In this document: positions 48,640 through 57,751 of the stretch, in pieces
Layout of the letters: each line of letters opens with the position of its first letter
Numbering within the stretch: position 1 is the stretch's first letter
From: Pseudomonas sp. CHM02
Lineage (GTDB): Bacteria; Pseudomonadota; Gammaproteobacteria; Pseudomonadales; Pseudomonadaceae
Assembly: GCF_000612585.1 (NCBI RefSeq)
Contig: NZ_JFCA01000042.1
Span: forward strand, 1 to 59,905
Direction: 5' to 3'
DNA: 59,905 nt
Notes under the pieces: model-generated
Databases searched by the model: none
Seen by the model: only the letters and a program-made list of their open reading frames with translations
Told to the model about the DNA's origin: nothing
Made by a program: the position numbers and the translations under genes

Positions 48640-49287
48640 TCAGTCGATTCCGCCCGTAAGGGTCGTCTGCTCAGCATAGTCGAGGTGTTTGACGAGCTGC
48701 GTACGCAGCCGGGCACTTACCTCGGCAAATTTAATCGGTGTGGCGTGGTCACTCAGTTGCGTCATCGCCAACCCGGCATAGCCACACGGGTTGATCCGCC
48801 GGAACGGTGCCAGGTCCATGTCCACGTTCAGGGCCAGGCCATGAAAGGAACAACCGTGGCGAATCCGCAGCCCCAGGGAGGCGATTTTCGCGCCGTCGAC
48901 ATACACACCGGGTGCATCAGGCTTGGCTGCGGCAGTCACGCCGTAACTGGCCAACAGCTCGATCAGGCAAGCCTCCATACGGCTGACCAGGTCGCGCACG
49001 CCAAACCCAAGCTTGCGCACATCCAGCAGCAGGTAAGCCACCAGTTGGCCGGGACCATGGTAAGTCACTTGGCCACCTCGGTCGACCTGCACCACCGGAA
49101 TATCGCCCGGCAGCAACAGATGCTCGGCCTTGCCGGCCTGGCCCTGGGTGAAGACGGGCGGATGTTCCACCAGCCAGATTTCATCGGGGGCCGACGTGCC
49201 GCGCTCGTTGGTGAACCGCTGCATGGCGTGCCAGACAGGCTCGTAGTCCATCCGGCCGAGCTCGCGAAAGCCCAGGACCTGTGACAT
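48640..49287 (-). CDS. lipB: Octanoyltransferase LipB
   Basis: A 215-residue enzyme that moves octanoate from ACP to lipoyl domains. The signature RGGQVTYHGPGQLVAYLLLD is present near 70-89, the catalytic Cys is in PCGYAGLAMTQ near 168-178, and the Lys is in YVDGAKIASLGLRIRHG near 128-144. I use the ATG at 49287, which shares one base with the ybeD stop (TGATG), so the genes are coupled; a GTG lies one codon upstream. lipA follows 2 bp later. Confidence 0.97.
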   Translation of the reverse strand: MSQVLGFRELGRMDYEPVWHAMQRFTNERGTSAPDEIWLVEHPPVFTQGQAGKAEHLLLPGDIPVVQVDRGGQVTYHGPGQLVAYLLLDVRKLGFGVRDLVSRMEACLIELLASYGVTAAAKPDAPGVYVDGAKIASLGLRIRHGCSFHGLALNVDMDLAPFRRINPCGYAGLAMTQLSDHATPIKFAEVSARLRTQLVKHLDYAEQTTLTGGID

Positions 49288-49568
49288 CACAGCACCATGT
49301 GCACGAAGCCGGTAGCCCGCAATTCGCTGTTGATGTTGTAGAGCTGGTCCTGATCCGTCGCAACGATGTGCAACTGGATCGTGGTGTATTTGCCGGTGGA
49401 GCTTTGACGCTCGTCCACGCGGTTGTCGTTGATCGTCGCGTACTTCCTGACGATCTCGAGAATCTTGTCCTTGCGGCCCACGCCGGTATCGCTGATCACC
49501 TTGACGGGATAATCCGTCACTGGGAATTCGATCTTAGGCGCCTTTACTTCTACTTCTTTATCGGTCAT
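49287..49568 (-). CDS. ybeD: DUF493 family protein YbeD
   Basis: A 93-residue DUF493/YbeD protein with an ACT-like fold, located by convention just before lipB. It contains KIEFPVTDYPVKVISDTG near 11-28 and a TTIQLHIVATDQDQLYNI strand-helix near 62-79, and ends in GFVHMVL. It is thought to have a regulatory role in lipoate metabolism but this is unproven. It overlaps lipB by one base. A strong terminator of dacA separates the two transcription units. Confidence 0.95.
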   Translation of the reverse strand: MTDKEVEVKAPKIEFPVTDYPVKVISDTGVGRKDKILEIVRKYATINDNRVDERQSSTGKYTTIQLHIVATDQDQLYNINSELRATGFVHMVL

Positions 49569-49605
49569 GGCGTAACGGCCTCGTAAGCGTAAGCCGTGGC
49601 GACGG

Positions 49606-49640
49606 GCAAAGCCCCGCGTCGGATCAACGCGGGGCTTTGC
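49606..49640 (-). terminator. 14-bp hairpin terminator after dacA
   Basis: GCAAAGCCCCGCGT (49606-49619) and ACGCGGGGCTTTGC (49627-49640) form a perfect 14-bp stem with a 7-nt loop. It lies in the 84-bp gap between the dacA stop and the ybeD start. The T-run is only TTT, but stem strength suggests termination. Confidence 0.8.
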
Positions 49641-49652
49641 AGGTGCACACTA

Positions 49653-50810
49653 TCAGTTGAACAAGCTGTAGAAGAATAGACGGATGCTATCCCACACGCG
49701 GCGGAAGATACCACCTTCGTCGACGGCGTCCAGCGCGATCAGGTCGGCGCTGTGGACCACTTTGTCGTCCAGCTTCACTTCGACCTTGCCGATCACATCA
49801 CCCTTGGCGATGGGGGCAACCAATTGCGGGTTCATGGTCATGCTGGCGGCGAGCTTTTTCAGCTGGCCTTTAGGCATGGTCAGGGTCAGGTCTTCAGCCA
49901 GGCCGGCTTTGACCTGGGAGGTAGCGCCTTTCCACACGGGCGCGGTCGCCAGCTCAGCACCCTTCTGGTAGAAGGTCTGGGTTTCGAAGAAACGGAAACC
50001 GTAGGTCAGCAGTTTTTGCGTCTCGGCCGCACGGGCCTGCTCGCTGTTGGTACCGAAGACCACGGCGATCAGGCGTTGGCCGTCACGCACAGCGGACGAC
50101 ACCATGCAGTAGCCGGCTTCGTCGGTGTGGCCGGTTTTCAGGCCATCGACGGTCTTGTCGCGCCACAGCAACAGGTTGCGGTTAGGCTGCTTGATGTTGT
50201 TCCAGAAGAATTCCTTCTGGGAGTAGATCGCGTAGTGCACCGGGTCGACACGGATGATCGCGCGCGCCAGGATCGCCATGTCGTGAGCCGACGAATAGTG
50301 CTCAGGGTTCGGCAGACCGGTCGGGTTCATGAAGTGGCTGTTGGTCATGCCCAGGTCGGCCACGGTTTTGTTCATCATGTCGGCGAACGCGTCTTCGCTG
50401 CCGGCGATGTGCTCGGCCAGGGCGACGCTGGCGTCGTTACCGGACTGGATGATGATGCCGTGCAGCAGGTCGCTCACGGTGACTTGCGAGCCGACCTTGA
50501 TAAACATCCGCGAACCGCCGGTGCGCCAGGCATTTTCGCTGACAGTCACCGGGTCGTTCTCGCCGATCTGGCCGCGACGGATTTCCAGGGTCGCGATGTA
50601 GGCGGTCATCAGTTTGGTCAGGCTGGCCGGCGGCAGGCGCTGGTCACCGTTGCTCTCGACCAGTACGTTGCCACTGGCGGCATCCATGAGGACCCAGGAC
50701 TTGGCGGCCAGTTGCGGTGAAGCCGGCACCATTTCAACCGCCCAGGCGGCCGGGGTGATGATCAGCGAGATAAGCAGGCACGTGCGTTTGGCTAAGGTGG
50801 TGATGTTCAT
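49653..50810 (-). CDS. dacA: D-alanyl-D-alanine carboxypeptidase (PBP5/6 type)
   Basis: A 385-residue low-molecular-mass penicillin-binding protein that trims D-Ala from pentapeptides. A signal peptide covers 1-24. The three active-site motifs are SxxK at Ser63-Lys66 (PPASLTKLM), SGN in IIQSGNDA near 125-130, and KTG in LKTGHTDEAG near 225-227. The C-terminal about 20 residues (RVWDSIRLFFYSLFN) are the amphipathic membrane anchor. The P. aeruginosa homologue at this place is called dacC. It lies downstream of rlpA with 180 bp between; that gap shows no gene. Confidence 0.96.
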   Translation of the reverse strand: MNITTLAKRTCLLISLIITPAAWAVEMVPASPQLAAKSWVLMDAASGNVLVESNGDQRLPPASLTKLMTAYIATLEIRRGQIGENDPVTVSENAWRTGGSRMFIKVGSQVTVSDLLHGIIIQSGNDASVALAEHIAGSEDAFADMMNKTVADLGMTNSHFMNPTGLPNPEHYSSAHDMAILARAIIRVDPVHYAIYSQKEFFWNNIKQPNRNLLLWRDKTVDGLKTGHTDEAGYCMVSSAVRDGQRLIAVVFGTNSEQARAAETQKLLTYGFRFFETQTFYQKGAELATAPVWKGATSQVKAGLAEDLTLTMPKGQLKKLAASMTMNPQLVAPIAKGDVIGKVEVKLDDKVVHSADLIALDAVDEGGIFRRVWDSIRLFFYSLFN

Positions 50811-50990
50811 CCGTCTCTCGAAATTGCTTATGGAAACTTGCCCTCGCGGGCAAAACTTATTCAGACAGCCCGCTTCCAGACTGTCACGTGTTCGGTTGCC
50901 CGCTCACCCCTTGCCCCTGGGTTTTTATTGTTCAACGAGCCAACAACCAGGGTTCGAGCCCGCGCACGAGCCTGAACCATCAATGCTTAC

Positions 50991-51989
50991 TTATTCTGCC
51001 GTGACCACGCTGGGCTGCCCCAGGTTGGCCAGGCGCACACTGTTCTGCACTTGTGCAACCTCGCTCGGCGAACCGATCGGGCCCATGCGCACACGGTGCA
51101 ACGTCTGCTGGTTACGCACGATGGAGCTGATGAACACCGGCGCGTTGACCATGCTGCTGAGCTTGGACCTTAACAGTTCTGCCGCATCCGGGTTCGCGAA
51201 AGCGCCCACCTGCAGGTATTGCCCACCCGCCAGCGAAGCGCCCTGGGCAGCCTGCGGCACGGCCACGGTGTCCGGGGCGTGCTGCTGTGGCGGCGGCGTC
51301 CACTGCTCGACCTTGCCGGCCGATGCGGTGATTTGCGGTTGTGGTGTCTGCGGCTCGTTGAGCATCAACGGTGCCGGCTTGCCACGCTGTGCCCAGTACT
51401 GCGCCGGATCGATGCCCTCGACCTTGACCCGTGCGGTGCCGGTTTCGGCGTAACCGAGTTTCTTCGCAGCGGCGTAGGACAGGTCGATGATGCGGTCCGA
51501 ATAGAACGGCCCGCGGTCGTTGACGCGCAGGATCACCGTGCGGTTGTTGTCCAGGTTGGTCACACGCACATAGCTGGGCAGCGGCAACGTCTTGTGCGCC
51601 GCGCTCATGCCGTACAGGTCATACACTTCGCCGTTGGCGGTGTTCTGGCCGTGGAACTTGGTGCCGTACCAGGACGCCGTGCCCGATTGCACGTAGGTCT
51701 TGGATTCCTGCAAGGGGAAATAGGTCTTGCCCAGCACGGTGTACGGGTTGGCCTTGTAGGCACCGGTGTGCAGGGTGGGCGTGGCATCCGGGATCTTCGA
51801 CACGTCGACGTCCCACCACGGCGCGCCGTCTTTGTGCGCGCGGTTGATGTCCAGGCCCGGCTGGGAACGGACGGCCGTGCCCCCAGACTTCTGCGCCGGA
51901 CCACGGCTGGTGGAACAACTGACGACCAGCAGGGACAACGCGGCGAACGCCACCAGCTTGAGCGGTTGATTGAACGGCGATGCCCGCAT
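50991..51989 (-). CDS. rlpA: Septal-ring lytic transglycosylase RlpA
   Basis: A 332-residue outer-membrane lipoprotein. The signal ends at Cys25 (LLVVSCSTS). The double-psi beta-barrel domain lies near 100-190 (SGTASWYGTKFHGQNTANG and ILRVNDRGPFYSDRIIDLS with its catalytic Asp), followed by a Pro/Gln linker and a C-terminal SPOR domain (about 255-330), which binds denuded septal glycan. It acts in daughter-cell separation. Its start shares one base with the sltB1 stop, so it is coupled to the rodA-sltB1 block. Confidence 0.95.
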   Translation of the reverse strand: MRASPFNQPLKLVAFAALSLLVVSCSTSRGPAQKSGGTAVRSQPGLDINRAHKDGAPWWDVDVSKIPDATPTLHTGAYKANPYTVLGKTYFPLQESKTYVQSGTASWYGTKFHGQNTANGEVYDLYGMSAAHKTLPLPSYVRVTNLDNNRTVILRVNDRGPFYSDRIIDLSYAAAKKLGYAETGTARVKVEGIDPAQYWAQRGKPAPLMLNEPQTPQPQITASAGKVEQWTPPPQQHAPDTVAVPQAAQGASLAGGQYLQVGAFANPDAAELLRSKLSSMVNAPVFISSIVRNQQTLHRVRMGPIGSPSEVAQVQNSVRLANLGQPSVVTAE

Positions 51990-52999
51990 TACTTGTTGCC
52001 CCGTGCTTGGACCAGCATGTCTGACAGCTGATGCACGGCCATGGCGTACATCACACTGCGGTTATAACGCGTGATTGCGTAGAAATTCTTCAGGCCCATC
52101 CAGTATTCCGGGCCATTTTCGCCTTCGAGACGGAACGCCGTCACCGGCATATCATCGCGTGGCGCATTCTGACTCGACCAGCCCAGCGCCCGCAACTCCC
52201 CGACCGTCTTGGCCGGCTCTATGCCTTGGGTCAGCCCCTCATCGGCGCGATCGCCGGTGACATCGGCGCGGATCACCACCGGTTCACCGGCCACCCAGCC
52301 ATGGCGCTTGAAGTAGCTGGCCACACTGCCGATGGCGTCGTCGGGGTTGCTCCAGATATTGATGTGCCCGTCGCCGTCAAAATCCACCGCATAAGCGCGG
52401 AAGCTGCTCGGCATGAACTGCGGCAGGCCCATCGCACCGGCGTAGGAGCCCTTGAGGGTCAGCGGATCGACCTGCTCTTCGCGGGCCAGCAGCAGGAATT
52501 CGCGCAACTCCTTGCGGAAGAAGTCAGCGCGGGGCGGGTAATCGAAGCCCAGGGTCGACAAGGCGTCGATCACCCGGTAACTGCCGGTATTGCGCCCGTA
52601 AAAGGTTTCAATACCAATGATCGAGACAATCACCTGGGCCGGCACGCCGTATTCCTGCTCGGCGCGCGCCAGTACCGCCTCGTGCTGGCGCCAGAAGTCC
52701 ACGCCACGCGCCACACGGGCGTCGGTGAGGAACATCGGGCGGTATTCTTTCCACTGTTTCACACGTTCGGCAGGGCGTGAGATGGCATCGAGGATCGCCT
52801 GCTTTTTCTGGGCTTCGCGGAACACGCCCATCAGCTGTTCACCGGCGAAACCATAGTCGCGGGTCATTTCACCGACAAACTCGGCGACCTGGGGTGAACC
52901 ATCGTAGTCACCGGCCTGCGCCTCTTGCGTTGCGCCCAGCAGCCCGACCAGGCCCATCCAGGACGCGTGCCGAGTCGCCCAGCCGCGCATTACTTGCAT
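51989..52999 (-). CDS. sltB1: Lytic murein transglycosylase B (SltB1/MltB)
   Basis: A 336-residue lytic transglycosylase of the MltB family. The signal peptide ends near AQA-GD with no lipobox Cys, so it is soluble in the periplasm, matching P. aeruginosa SltB1 rather than the lipoprotein MltB of E. coli. The catalytic Glu is in SIIGIETFYGRN near 131-142, and GAMGLPQFMPSSFRAYAVDF near 183-202 is the sugar-binding part. I prefer the ATG at 52999, with AAGGTG nine bases upstream; ATGs at 53005 and 53035 are alternatives. rodA ends just before it. Confidence 0.94.
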   Translation of the reverse strand: MQVMRGWATRHASWMGLVGLLGATQEAQAGDYDGSPQVAEFVGEMTRDYGFAGEQLMGVFREAQKKQAILDAISRPAERVKQWKEYRPMFLTDARVARGVDFWRQHEAVLARAEQEYGVPAQVIVSIIGIETFYGRNTGSYRVIDALSTLGFDYPPRADFFRKELREFLLLAREEQVDPLTLKGSYAGAMGLPQFMPSSFRAYAVDFDGDGHINIWSNPDDAIGSVASYFKRHGWVAGEPVVIRADVTGDRADEGLTQGIEPAKTVGELRALGWSSQNAPRDDMPVTAFRLEGENGPEYWMGLKNFYAITRYNRSVMYAMAVHQLSDMLVQARGNK

Positions 53000-53016
53000 T
53001 GACATCTTCACCTTAT

Positions 53017-54162
53017 TCAAACCTGTGCGATCCATTTGCGATGCGTATGAATCGACATCAAAACCCCAAACGCTGACAGCAATGTCACCAGCGAAGTTCC
53101 GCCGTAGCTAATGAACGGCAACGGCACCCCAACCACCGGCAGCAGGCCACTGACCATACCGATGTTGACGAAAACGTAAACAAAAAAAGTCATGGTCAGG
53201 GCGCCGGCCAGCAATTTGCCGAACAGCGTCTGCGCCTGCGCGGTGATCACCAGTCCGCGACCAATCAACAGCAAATAGATCAGCAACAGCGCGCAAATGC
53301 CCACCAGGCCGAACTCTTCGCCCATCACCGCAATAATGAAGTCGGTGTGGCTCTCGGGCAGAAAGTCCAGGTGCGACTGGGTGCCCAGTAACCAACCCTT
53401 GCCAAATACGCCACCGGAGCCGATGGCCGCCTTCGACTGGATGATGTTCCAGCCGGTGCCCAGCGGGTCGCTTTCGGGGTCGAGGAAGGTCAGGATCCGC
53501 TGCTTCTGGTAGTCATGCATGAAGAAGAACCACATGGCCACGGCCACAGGCACGGCGGCGGCCAGCACGCTGAGGATCCAGCGCCAGCGCAGACCGCCCA
53601 TGAACAGCACGAACGCGCCGCCTGCCAGAATCAGCAGCGAGGTGCCGAGGTCCGGCTGGCGCACGATCAGGATAAACGGCACGCCGATCAGGATCAGGCT
53701 GATCCCCACGTGCTTGAGCTGCGGCGGCAAGGTGCGCTTGGACAGGTACCAGGCGATGGTCGCTGGCATCAGAATCTTCATGAATTCCGACGGCTGGAAG
53801 CGAATCACCCCCGGAATGTTGATCCAGCGGGTCGCGCCCATGGCGTTGTGGCCCATCACGTCCACCACGACCAGCAGTAACACGCCAGCCACATAACCGA
53901 GCGGCACCCAGCGGGCCATGAAGCGCGGCTCGAGCTGGGCGATCACCACCATCGACAGCAACCCCAGACCGAACGACGACGCCTGTTTGATCAGCAGGTC
54001 CCAGTTCTTGCCGCTGGCCGAATACAGGACGAACAGGCTACCGGCCGCCAGTGTCAGCAGCAGGATCAGCAACGGGCCATCAATGTGCATGCGTTGCAGC
54101 AACGTCGCACGGCGACGCATCACATCCTCGCTGGAGAGGATGCGGTCAAAATTACTCTTCAC
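53017..54162 (-). CDS. rodA: Rod-shape SEDS glycosyltransferase RodA
   Basis: A 381-residue SEDS-family peptidoglycan polymerase with about ten transmembrane helices. It pairs with PBP2 in the elongasome. Typical blocks are FRLQPSEFMKI-like VIRFQPSEFMKILMPATI near 117-134, RQPDLGTSLLILAGG near 161-175, and LPFISYGGTSLVTLLSAFG near 350-368. It begins 11 bp inside the end of mrdA, so the partner genes are translationally coupled. An internal ATG at 54120 (MRRRATLL) is an alternative start. Confidence 0.96.
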   Translation of the reverse strand: MKSNFDRILSSEDVMRRRATLLQRMHIDGPLLILLLTLAAGSLFVLYSASGKNWDLLIKQASSFGLGLLSMVVIAQLEPRFMARWVPLGYVAGVLLLVVVDVMGHNAMGATRWINIPGVIRFQPSEFMKILMPATIAWYLSKRTLPPQLKHVGISLILIGVPFILIVRQPDLGTSLLILAGGAFVLFMGGLRWRWILSVLAAAVPVAVAMWFFFMHDYQKQRILTFLDPESDPLGTGWNIIQSKAAIGSGGVFGKGWLLGTQSHLDFLPESHTDFIIAVMGEEFGLVGICALLLIYLLLIGRGLVITAQAQTLFGKLLAGALTMTFFVYVFVNIGMVSGLLPVVGVPLPFISYGGTSLVTLLSAFGVLMSIHTHRKWIAQV

Positions 54163-56050
54163 GGGCCGTAACCTCGGTGCTTGAAGGGGGGCCGCCGTAT
54201 TCGGGCTTGAGCCTGCCGTCGTCGGCCAACAGCCAGGCGTCCATCACTTGACGCACCACGGGCGCCGCGACGCCGGAACCGGACTCGCCGTTCTCGACCA
54301 TCACCGCCACCACGATTTTCGGGTCGTCCGCCGGGGCAAAACCGACAAACAAGGCGTGGTCACGGTGGCGCTCCTGGACCTTGGAGCGGTCGTATTTCTC
54401 GCCCTGCTTGATCGCCACGACCTGAGCGGTACCGCTCTTGCCGGCGATGCGGTATTGCGCGCCCAGCGCCGCCTTGCGTGCGGTGCCGCGGGCGCCGTGC
54501 ATCACTTGCTGCATGCCGTGGTTGACCTTGGTCCAGTCCGACGTATCACGCAGCACGATGTCCGGGATCGGGTTTTCATCCACAGGCTTTTCGCCCTCGA
54601 TGGTCTTGGCCAGGTGCGGACGGTTCCAGATGCCTTTGTTGGCCACCAGGGCCGTGGCCTGGGCCAGTTGCAGCGGCGTCGCCTGCATATAGCCCTGGCC
54701 GATGCCGAGGATCAGGGTTTCGCCCGGGAACCACGCCTGGCGGCGGGTCGCACGCTTCCATTCCCGCGACGGCATCAAGCCGGGGGATTCTTCGAACATG
54801 TCCAGGGAAACCTTTTGGCCGAGGCCGAACTTGCCCATGTAGGCGGACAAGCGATCGATACCCAGCTTATGGGCCAGGTCGTAAAAATAGGTGTCGTTGG
54901 AGCGCATGATTGCGGTGTCCAGGTCGACATAGCCGTCACCGGTGCGGTTCCAGTTACGGTATTTGTGATCGTAGTTGGGCAGCATGTAGTAGCCCGGGTC
55001 GAACACGCGGCTGGAGGCCGTGACCACGCCCGCGTCCAGACCGGCAATCGCCACGGCCGGCTTGATCGTCGACCCCGGCGGGTACAGGCCGCGCAGTACG
55101 CGGTTGAACAGTGGCCGATCGATGGAATCACGCAACTCGGCGTAGGCCTTGAAGCTGATGCCCGTCACGAACAGGTTGGGGTCGAAGCTTGGCTGGCTGA
55201 CCATCGCAAGCACTTCGCCAGTCTTCGGGTCCAACGCAACCACCGCGCCGCGACGACCGCCCAGAGCCATCTCCGCCGCCTCCTGCAGCTTGATGTCCAG
55301 GCTCAGCACGATGTCCTTGCCCGGCACCGGGTCGGTGCGCTTGAGCACCCGCAGCACGCGGCCGCGCGCGTTGGTCTCGACTTCTTCGTAACCCACCTGG
55401 CCGTGCAGCTCGGGCTCGTAGAAGCGCTCGATGCCGGTCTTGCCGATATGGTGGGTGCCGCTGTAATTGACCGGATCGAGGGTTTTCAGCTCTTTCTCGT
55501 TGATCCGCCCCATATAGCCGACGGAATGCGCAAAGTGCGGCCCTTGCGGGTAATGCCGCACCAACTGCGCCACCACTTCCACACCCGGCAGACGGAACTG
55601 GTTCACCGCGATCCGCGCGATCTGCTCTTCGGTCAGCTCGAACAGGATCGGCACCGGCTCGAAAGGCCGGCGTCCCTGCTTCATGCGTTTCTCGAAGATC
55701 ACCCGGTCTTCCGGCGTCAGTTGCAGCACCTCGACGATCACATCGAGGATTTGCTGCCAGTCGCCGGAACGCTCGCGGGTCATGCTCAGGCTGAAGCTGG
55801 GCCGGTTATCCGCGACCACCACGCCATTACGGTCGAAAATCAGCCCACGGGTCGGTGGGATCGGCTGCACATGCACCCGGTTGTTTTCCGACAGCGTGGA
55901 GTGATAGTCGTACTGGATCACCTGCAGGAAATACAGGCGGGCAATCAGCACGCCCAACAACGCCACCACCATGATTGCGCCAAACACCACGCGAGCGCGT
56001 ACGAGACGTGCGTCTTTCTCGTGGTCCTTGATGCGGATCGGTTGGGTCAT
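54152..56050 (-). CDS. mrdA: Penicillin-binding protein 2 (elongasome transpeptidase)
   Basis: A 632-residue class B PBP that cross-links side-wall peptidoglycan with RodA. One transmembrane anchor lies near 22-44 (FGAIMVVALLGVLIARLYFL). The non-penicillin-binding PBP dimer domain spans about 60-230, and the transpeptidase domain has SxxK in PPGSTIKPA near 327, the SxN region in MRSNDTYFY near 385, and KSGTAQ near 541. Length matches Pseudomonas PBP2 (about 630-646). It follows rlmH by 15 bp on the same strand. Confidence 0.97.
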   Translation of the reverse strand: MTQPIRIKDHEKDARLVRARVVFGAIMVVALLGVLIARLYFLQVIQYDYHSTLSENNRVHVQPIPPTRGLIFDRNGVVVADNRPSFSLSMTRERSGDWQQILDVIVEVLQLTPEDRVIFEKRMKQGRRPFEPVPILFELTEEQIARIAVNQFRLPGVEVVAQLVRHYPQGPHFAHSVGYMGRINEKELKTLDPVNYSGTHHIGKTGIERFYEPELHGQVGYEEVETNARGRVLRVLKRTDPVPGKDIVLSLDIKLQEAAEMALGGRRGAVVALDPKTGEVLAMVSQPSFDPNLFVTGISFKAYAELRDSIDRPLFNRVLRGLYPPGSTIKPAVAIAGLDAGVVTASSRVFDPGYYMLPNYDHKYRNWNRTGDGYVDLDTAIMRSNDTYFYDLAHKLGIDRLSAYMGKFGLGQKVSLDMFEESPGLMPSREWKRATRRQAWFPGETLILGIGQGYMQATPLQLAQATALVANKGIWNRPHLAKTIEGEKPVDENPIPDIVLRDTSDWTKVNHGMQQVMHGARGTARKAALGAQYRIAGKSGTAQVVAIKQGEKYDRSKVQERHRDHALFVGFAPADDPKIVVAVMVENGESGSGVAAPVVRQVMDAWLLADDGRLKPEYGGPPSSTEVTAREE

Positions 56051-56065
56051 CGGGAGGGGCGCAGA

Positions 56066-56533
56066 TTATTTGTGGTAAGGGTGCCCGGACAGAACTGTCC
56101 AGGCGCGATACAGCTGTTCACCGATCAGGATCCTTACCAGCGGGTGCGGCAGCGTCAGCGCTGACAGCGACCAGCGCTGGTCCGCCCGCGCGCAGACTTC
56201 CGGCGCCAGCCCTTCGGGACCGCCCACCATGAAGTTGACTGTACGCGAGTCCAGGCGCCAGCGATCCAGCTCCACCGCCAGCTGCTCGGTGCTCCAGGGT
56301 TTGCCGTGCACTTCCAGAGTGACGATGCGCTCGTTGGGACCGACCTTGGCCAACATGGCTTCGCCTTCCTGACGGATAAAGCGCGCCACATCGGCATTCT
56401 TGCCCCGGGTATTGAGCGGTATCTCTACCAGTTCCAGCGACAGCTCAGCGGGCAGACGCTTGGCATACTCGTGCCAGCCTTCTTCCACCCACTTGGGCAT
56501 GCGTGAACCGACAGCAATCAGACGCAGGCGCAC
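56066..56533 (-). CDS. rlmH: 23S rRNA (pseudouridine1915-N3)-methyltransferase RlmH
   Basis: A 155-residue SPOUT methyltransferase that methylates pseudouridine 1915 in helix 69 of 23S rRNA within 70S ribosomes. The family start [20 protein letters not shown], the SAM-binding [12 protein letters not shown] near 102-113, and the C-terminal [23 protein letters not shown] region are present. Length is exactly the norm (155). It lies 9 bp after rsfS and 15 bp before mrdA. Confidence 0.97.
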
Positions 56534-56542
56534 AGCCGTTCC

Positions 56543-57037
56543 TTATTCCTGGTCTTTGTTGAGCTTGTCGAAGTGCGCGTGGCCCACTTCCGGGCTGTGG
56601 TGCTTGCCATCGGCGGCACGGCTCTGCTCGGCGCCTTTCCACAGACGCTCCAGGTCGTAGAACTGACGGGCGTTGGAGGTCATCATGTGAACGATCACGT
56701 CGTCCATGTCCAGCAGCACCCAGTCGCTGTCGCCCTTGCCTTCTTCACCCAGCGGCTTCACGCCTTGGGCCTTGACGGCTTCGCGGACCTTGTCGAGCAT
56801 CGCGCCGATCTGGCGGTTCGAAGTACCGGTGGCGATGATCATGTAGTCGGTGATGCTTTGCTTGTCGCGCACGTCCAGCACCTGAATGTCCTGGGCCTTG
56901 ACGTCTTCCAGGGCCGCCACGGCGACTTTTACCAGCTCTTCGCCAGCCAGCTCAGGGCCGGTGTGGGCTTCAACTGGCAGCGGGGCGCTTTTGAACGTGC
57001 CTTTGCGCTTAACTTTGCTTACGTCTTTGTTCGTCAT
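56543..57037 (-). CDS. rsfS: Ribosome silencing factor RsfS
   Basis: A 164-residue RsfS/Iojap protein, which binds L14 of the 50S subunit and blocks subunit joining in slow growth. The core domain starts near 33 (ELVKVAVAALEDVKAQDI) and includes SITDYMIIATGTSNRQIGAM near 61-80 and DDVIVHMM near 112-119. The first 30 residues (basic, Pro-rich) and the last 25 are extensions beyond the E. coli protein (105). The ATG at 57037 has no strong ribosome-binding site; a shorter start is possible. It is followed 9 bp later by rlmH. Confidence 0.93.
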   Translation of the reverse strand: MTNKDVSKVKRKGTFKSAPLPVEAHTGPELAGEELVKVAVAALEDVKAQDIQVLDVRDKQSITDYMIIATGTSNRQIGAMLDKVREAVKAQGVKPLGEEGKGDSDWVLLDMDDVIVHMMTSNARQFYDLERLWKGAEQSRAADGKHHSPEVGHAHFDKLNKDQE

Positions 57038-57106
57038 ATAAAACTCGTTTTGCTCGTATGTTCGGGCGCTCGCTGTACGACTGTGCGTACGTTCAAGCGC
57101 GCCTTT

Positions 57107-57751
57107 TCAGTTCGACGCACGGTAAAGCCCGTGCGCATCGATGTAGGCCAGGACCGCGTCAGGCACCAGGAAACGTACCGACTTCCCGCTGGCCAGCAGT
57201 TGACGGATCTGGGTGGCGGACACCGCAAGCGGGGTCTGCCAGACGAATGCAATATTCCCGTTCGGCCCGGTCAGGGCCAAGGGGTCACTTACCGACCGCG
57301 CGGCCAGCAGGTTGCGCAAGGCATCCGGCGGTTCGCTGTCGGCATCCGGGCGTTGCAAAACCAGGATGTGGCAATGCTGGAGGAGTTCCTCCCAGCGATG
57401 CCAAGAGGGCAGGCCGCAAAAAGCGTCCCAGCCCAAAAGCAGAAACAACTGGTCATCCGCGGCCAACTCGGCGCGCATCAACTCCAGGGTGTCAACAGTG
57501 TAGGACGGTTTATCGCGCTTGAGCTCGCGGTCGTCCACCACCAACGGCGTTATGCCGTCCACCGCCAGGCGCACCATTTCCAGGCGTTGCTGCGGTGACA
57601 CCTGCGGCGTATCGCGATGAGGCGGCCGTGCGTTGGGCATCACGCGCAACTCATCGAGCGCGAGGGCATCCGCGACTTCCAGGGCACTGCGCAAATGGCC
57701 GATGTGCACGGGGTCGAAAGTACCGCCGAGCAGCCCGATGCGTTTAGCCAT
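57107..57751 (-). CDS. nadD: Nicotinate-mononucleotide adenylyltransferase
   Basis: A 214-residue nucleotidyltransferase that makes deamido-NAD from NaMN and ATP. The signature GGTFDPVHIGHLRSALE near 9-25 has the HxGH motif, and SATQIRQLLASGKSVRFLVP near 177-196 is the C-terminal ISSTxxR-like block. The ATG at 57749-57751 shares one base with the proA stop, so it is translationally coupled; the much longer open frame upstream is a proA shadow. A 69-bp gap separates it from rsfS. Confidence 0.96.
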   Translation of the reverse strand: MAKRIGLLGGTFDPVHIGHLRSALEVADALALDELRVMPNARPPHRDTPQVSPQQRLEMVRLAVDGITPLVVDDRELKRDKPSYTVDTLELMRAELAADDQLFLLLGWDAFCGLPSWHRWEELLQHCHILVLQRPDADSEPPDALRNLLAARSVSDPLALTGPNGNIAFVWQTPLAVSATQIRQLLASGKSVRFLVPDAVLAYIDAHGLYRASN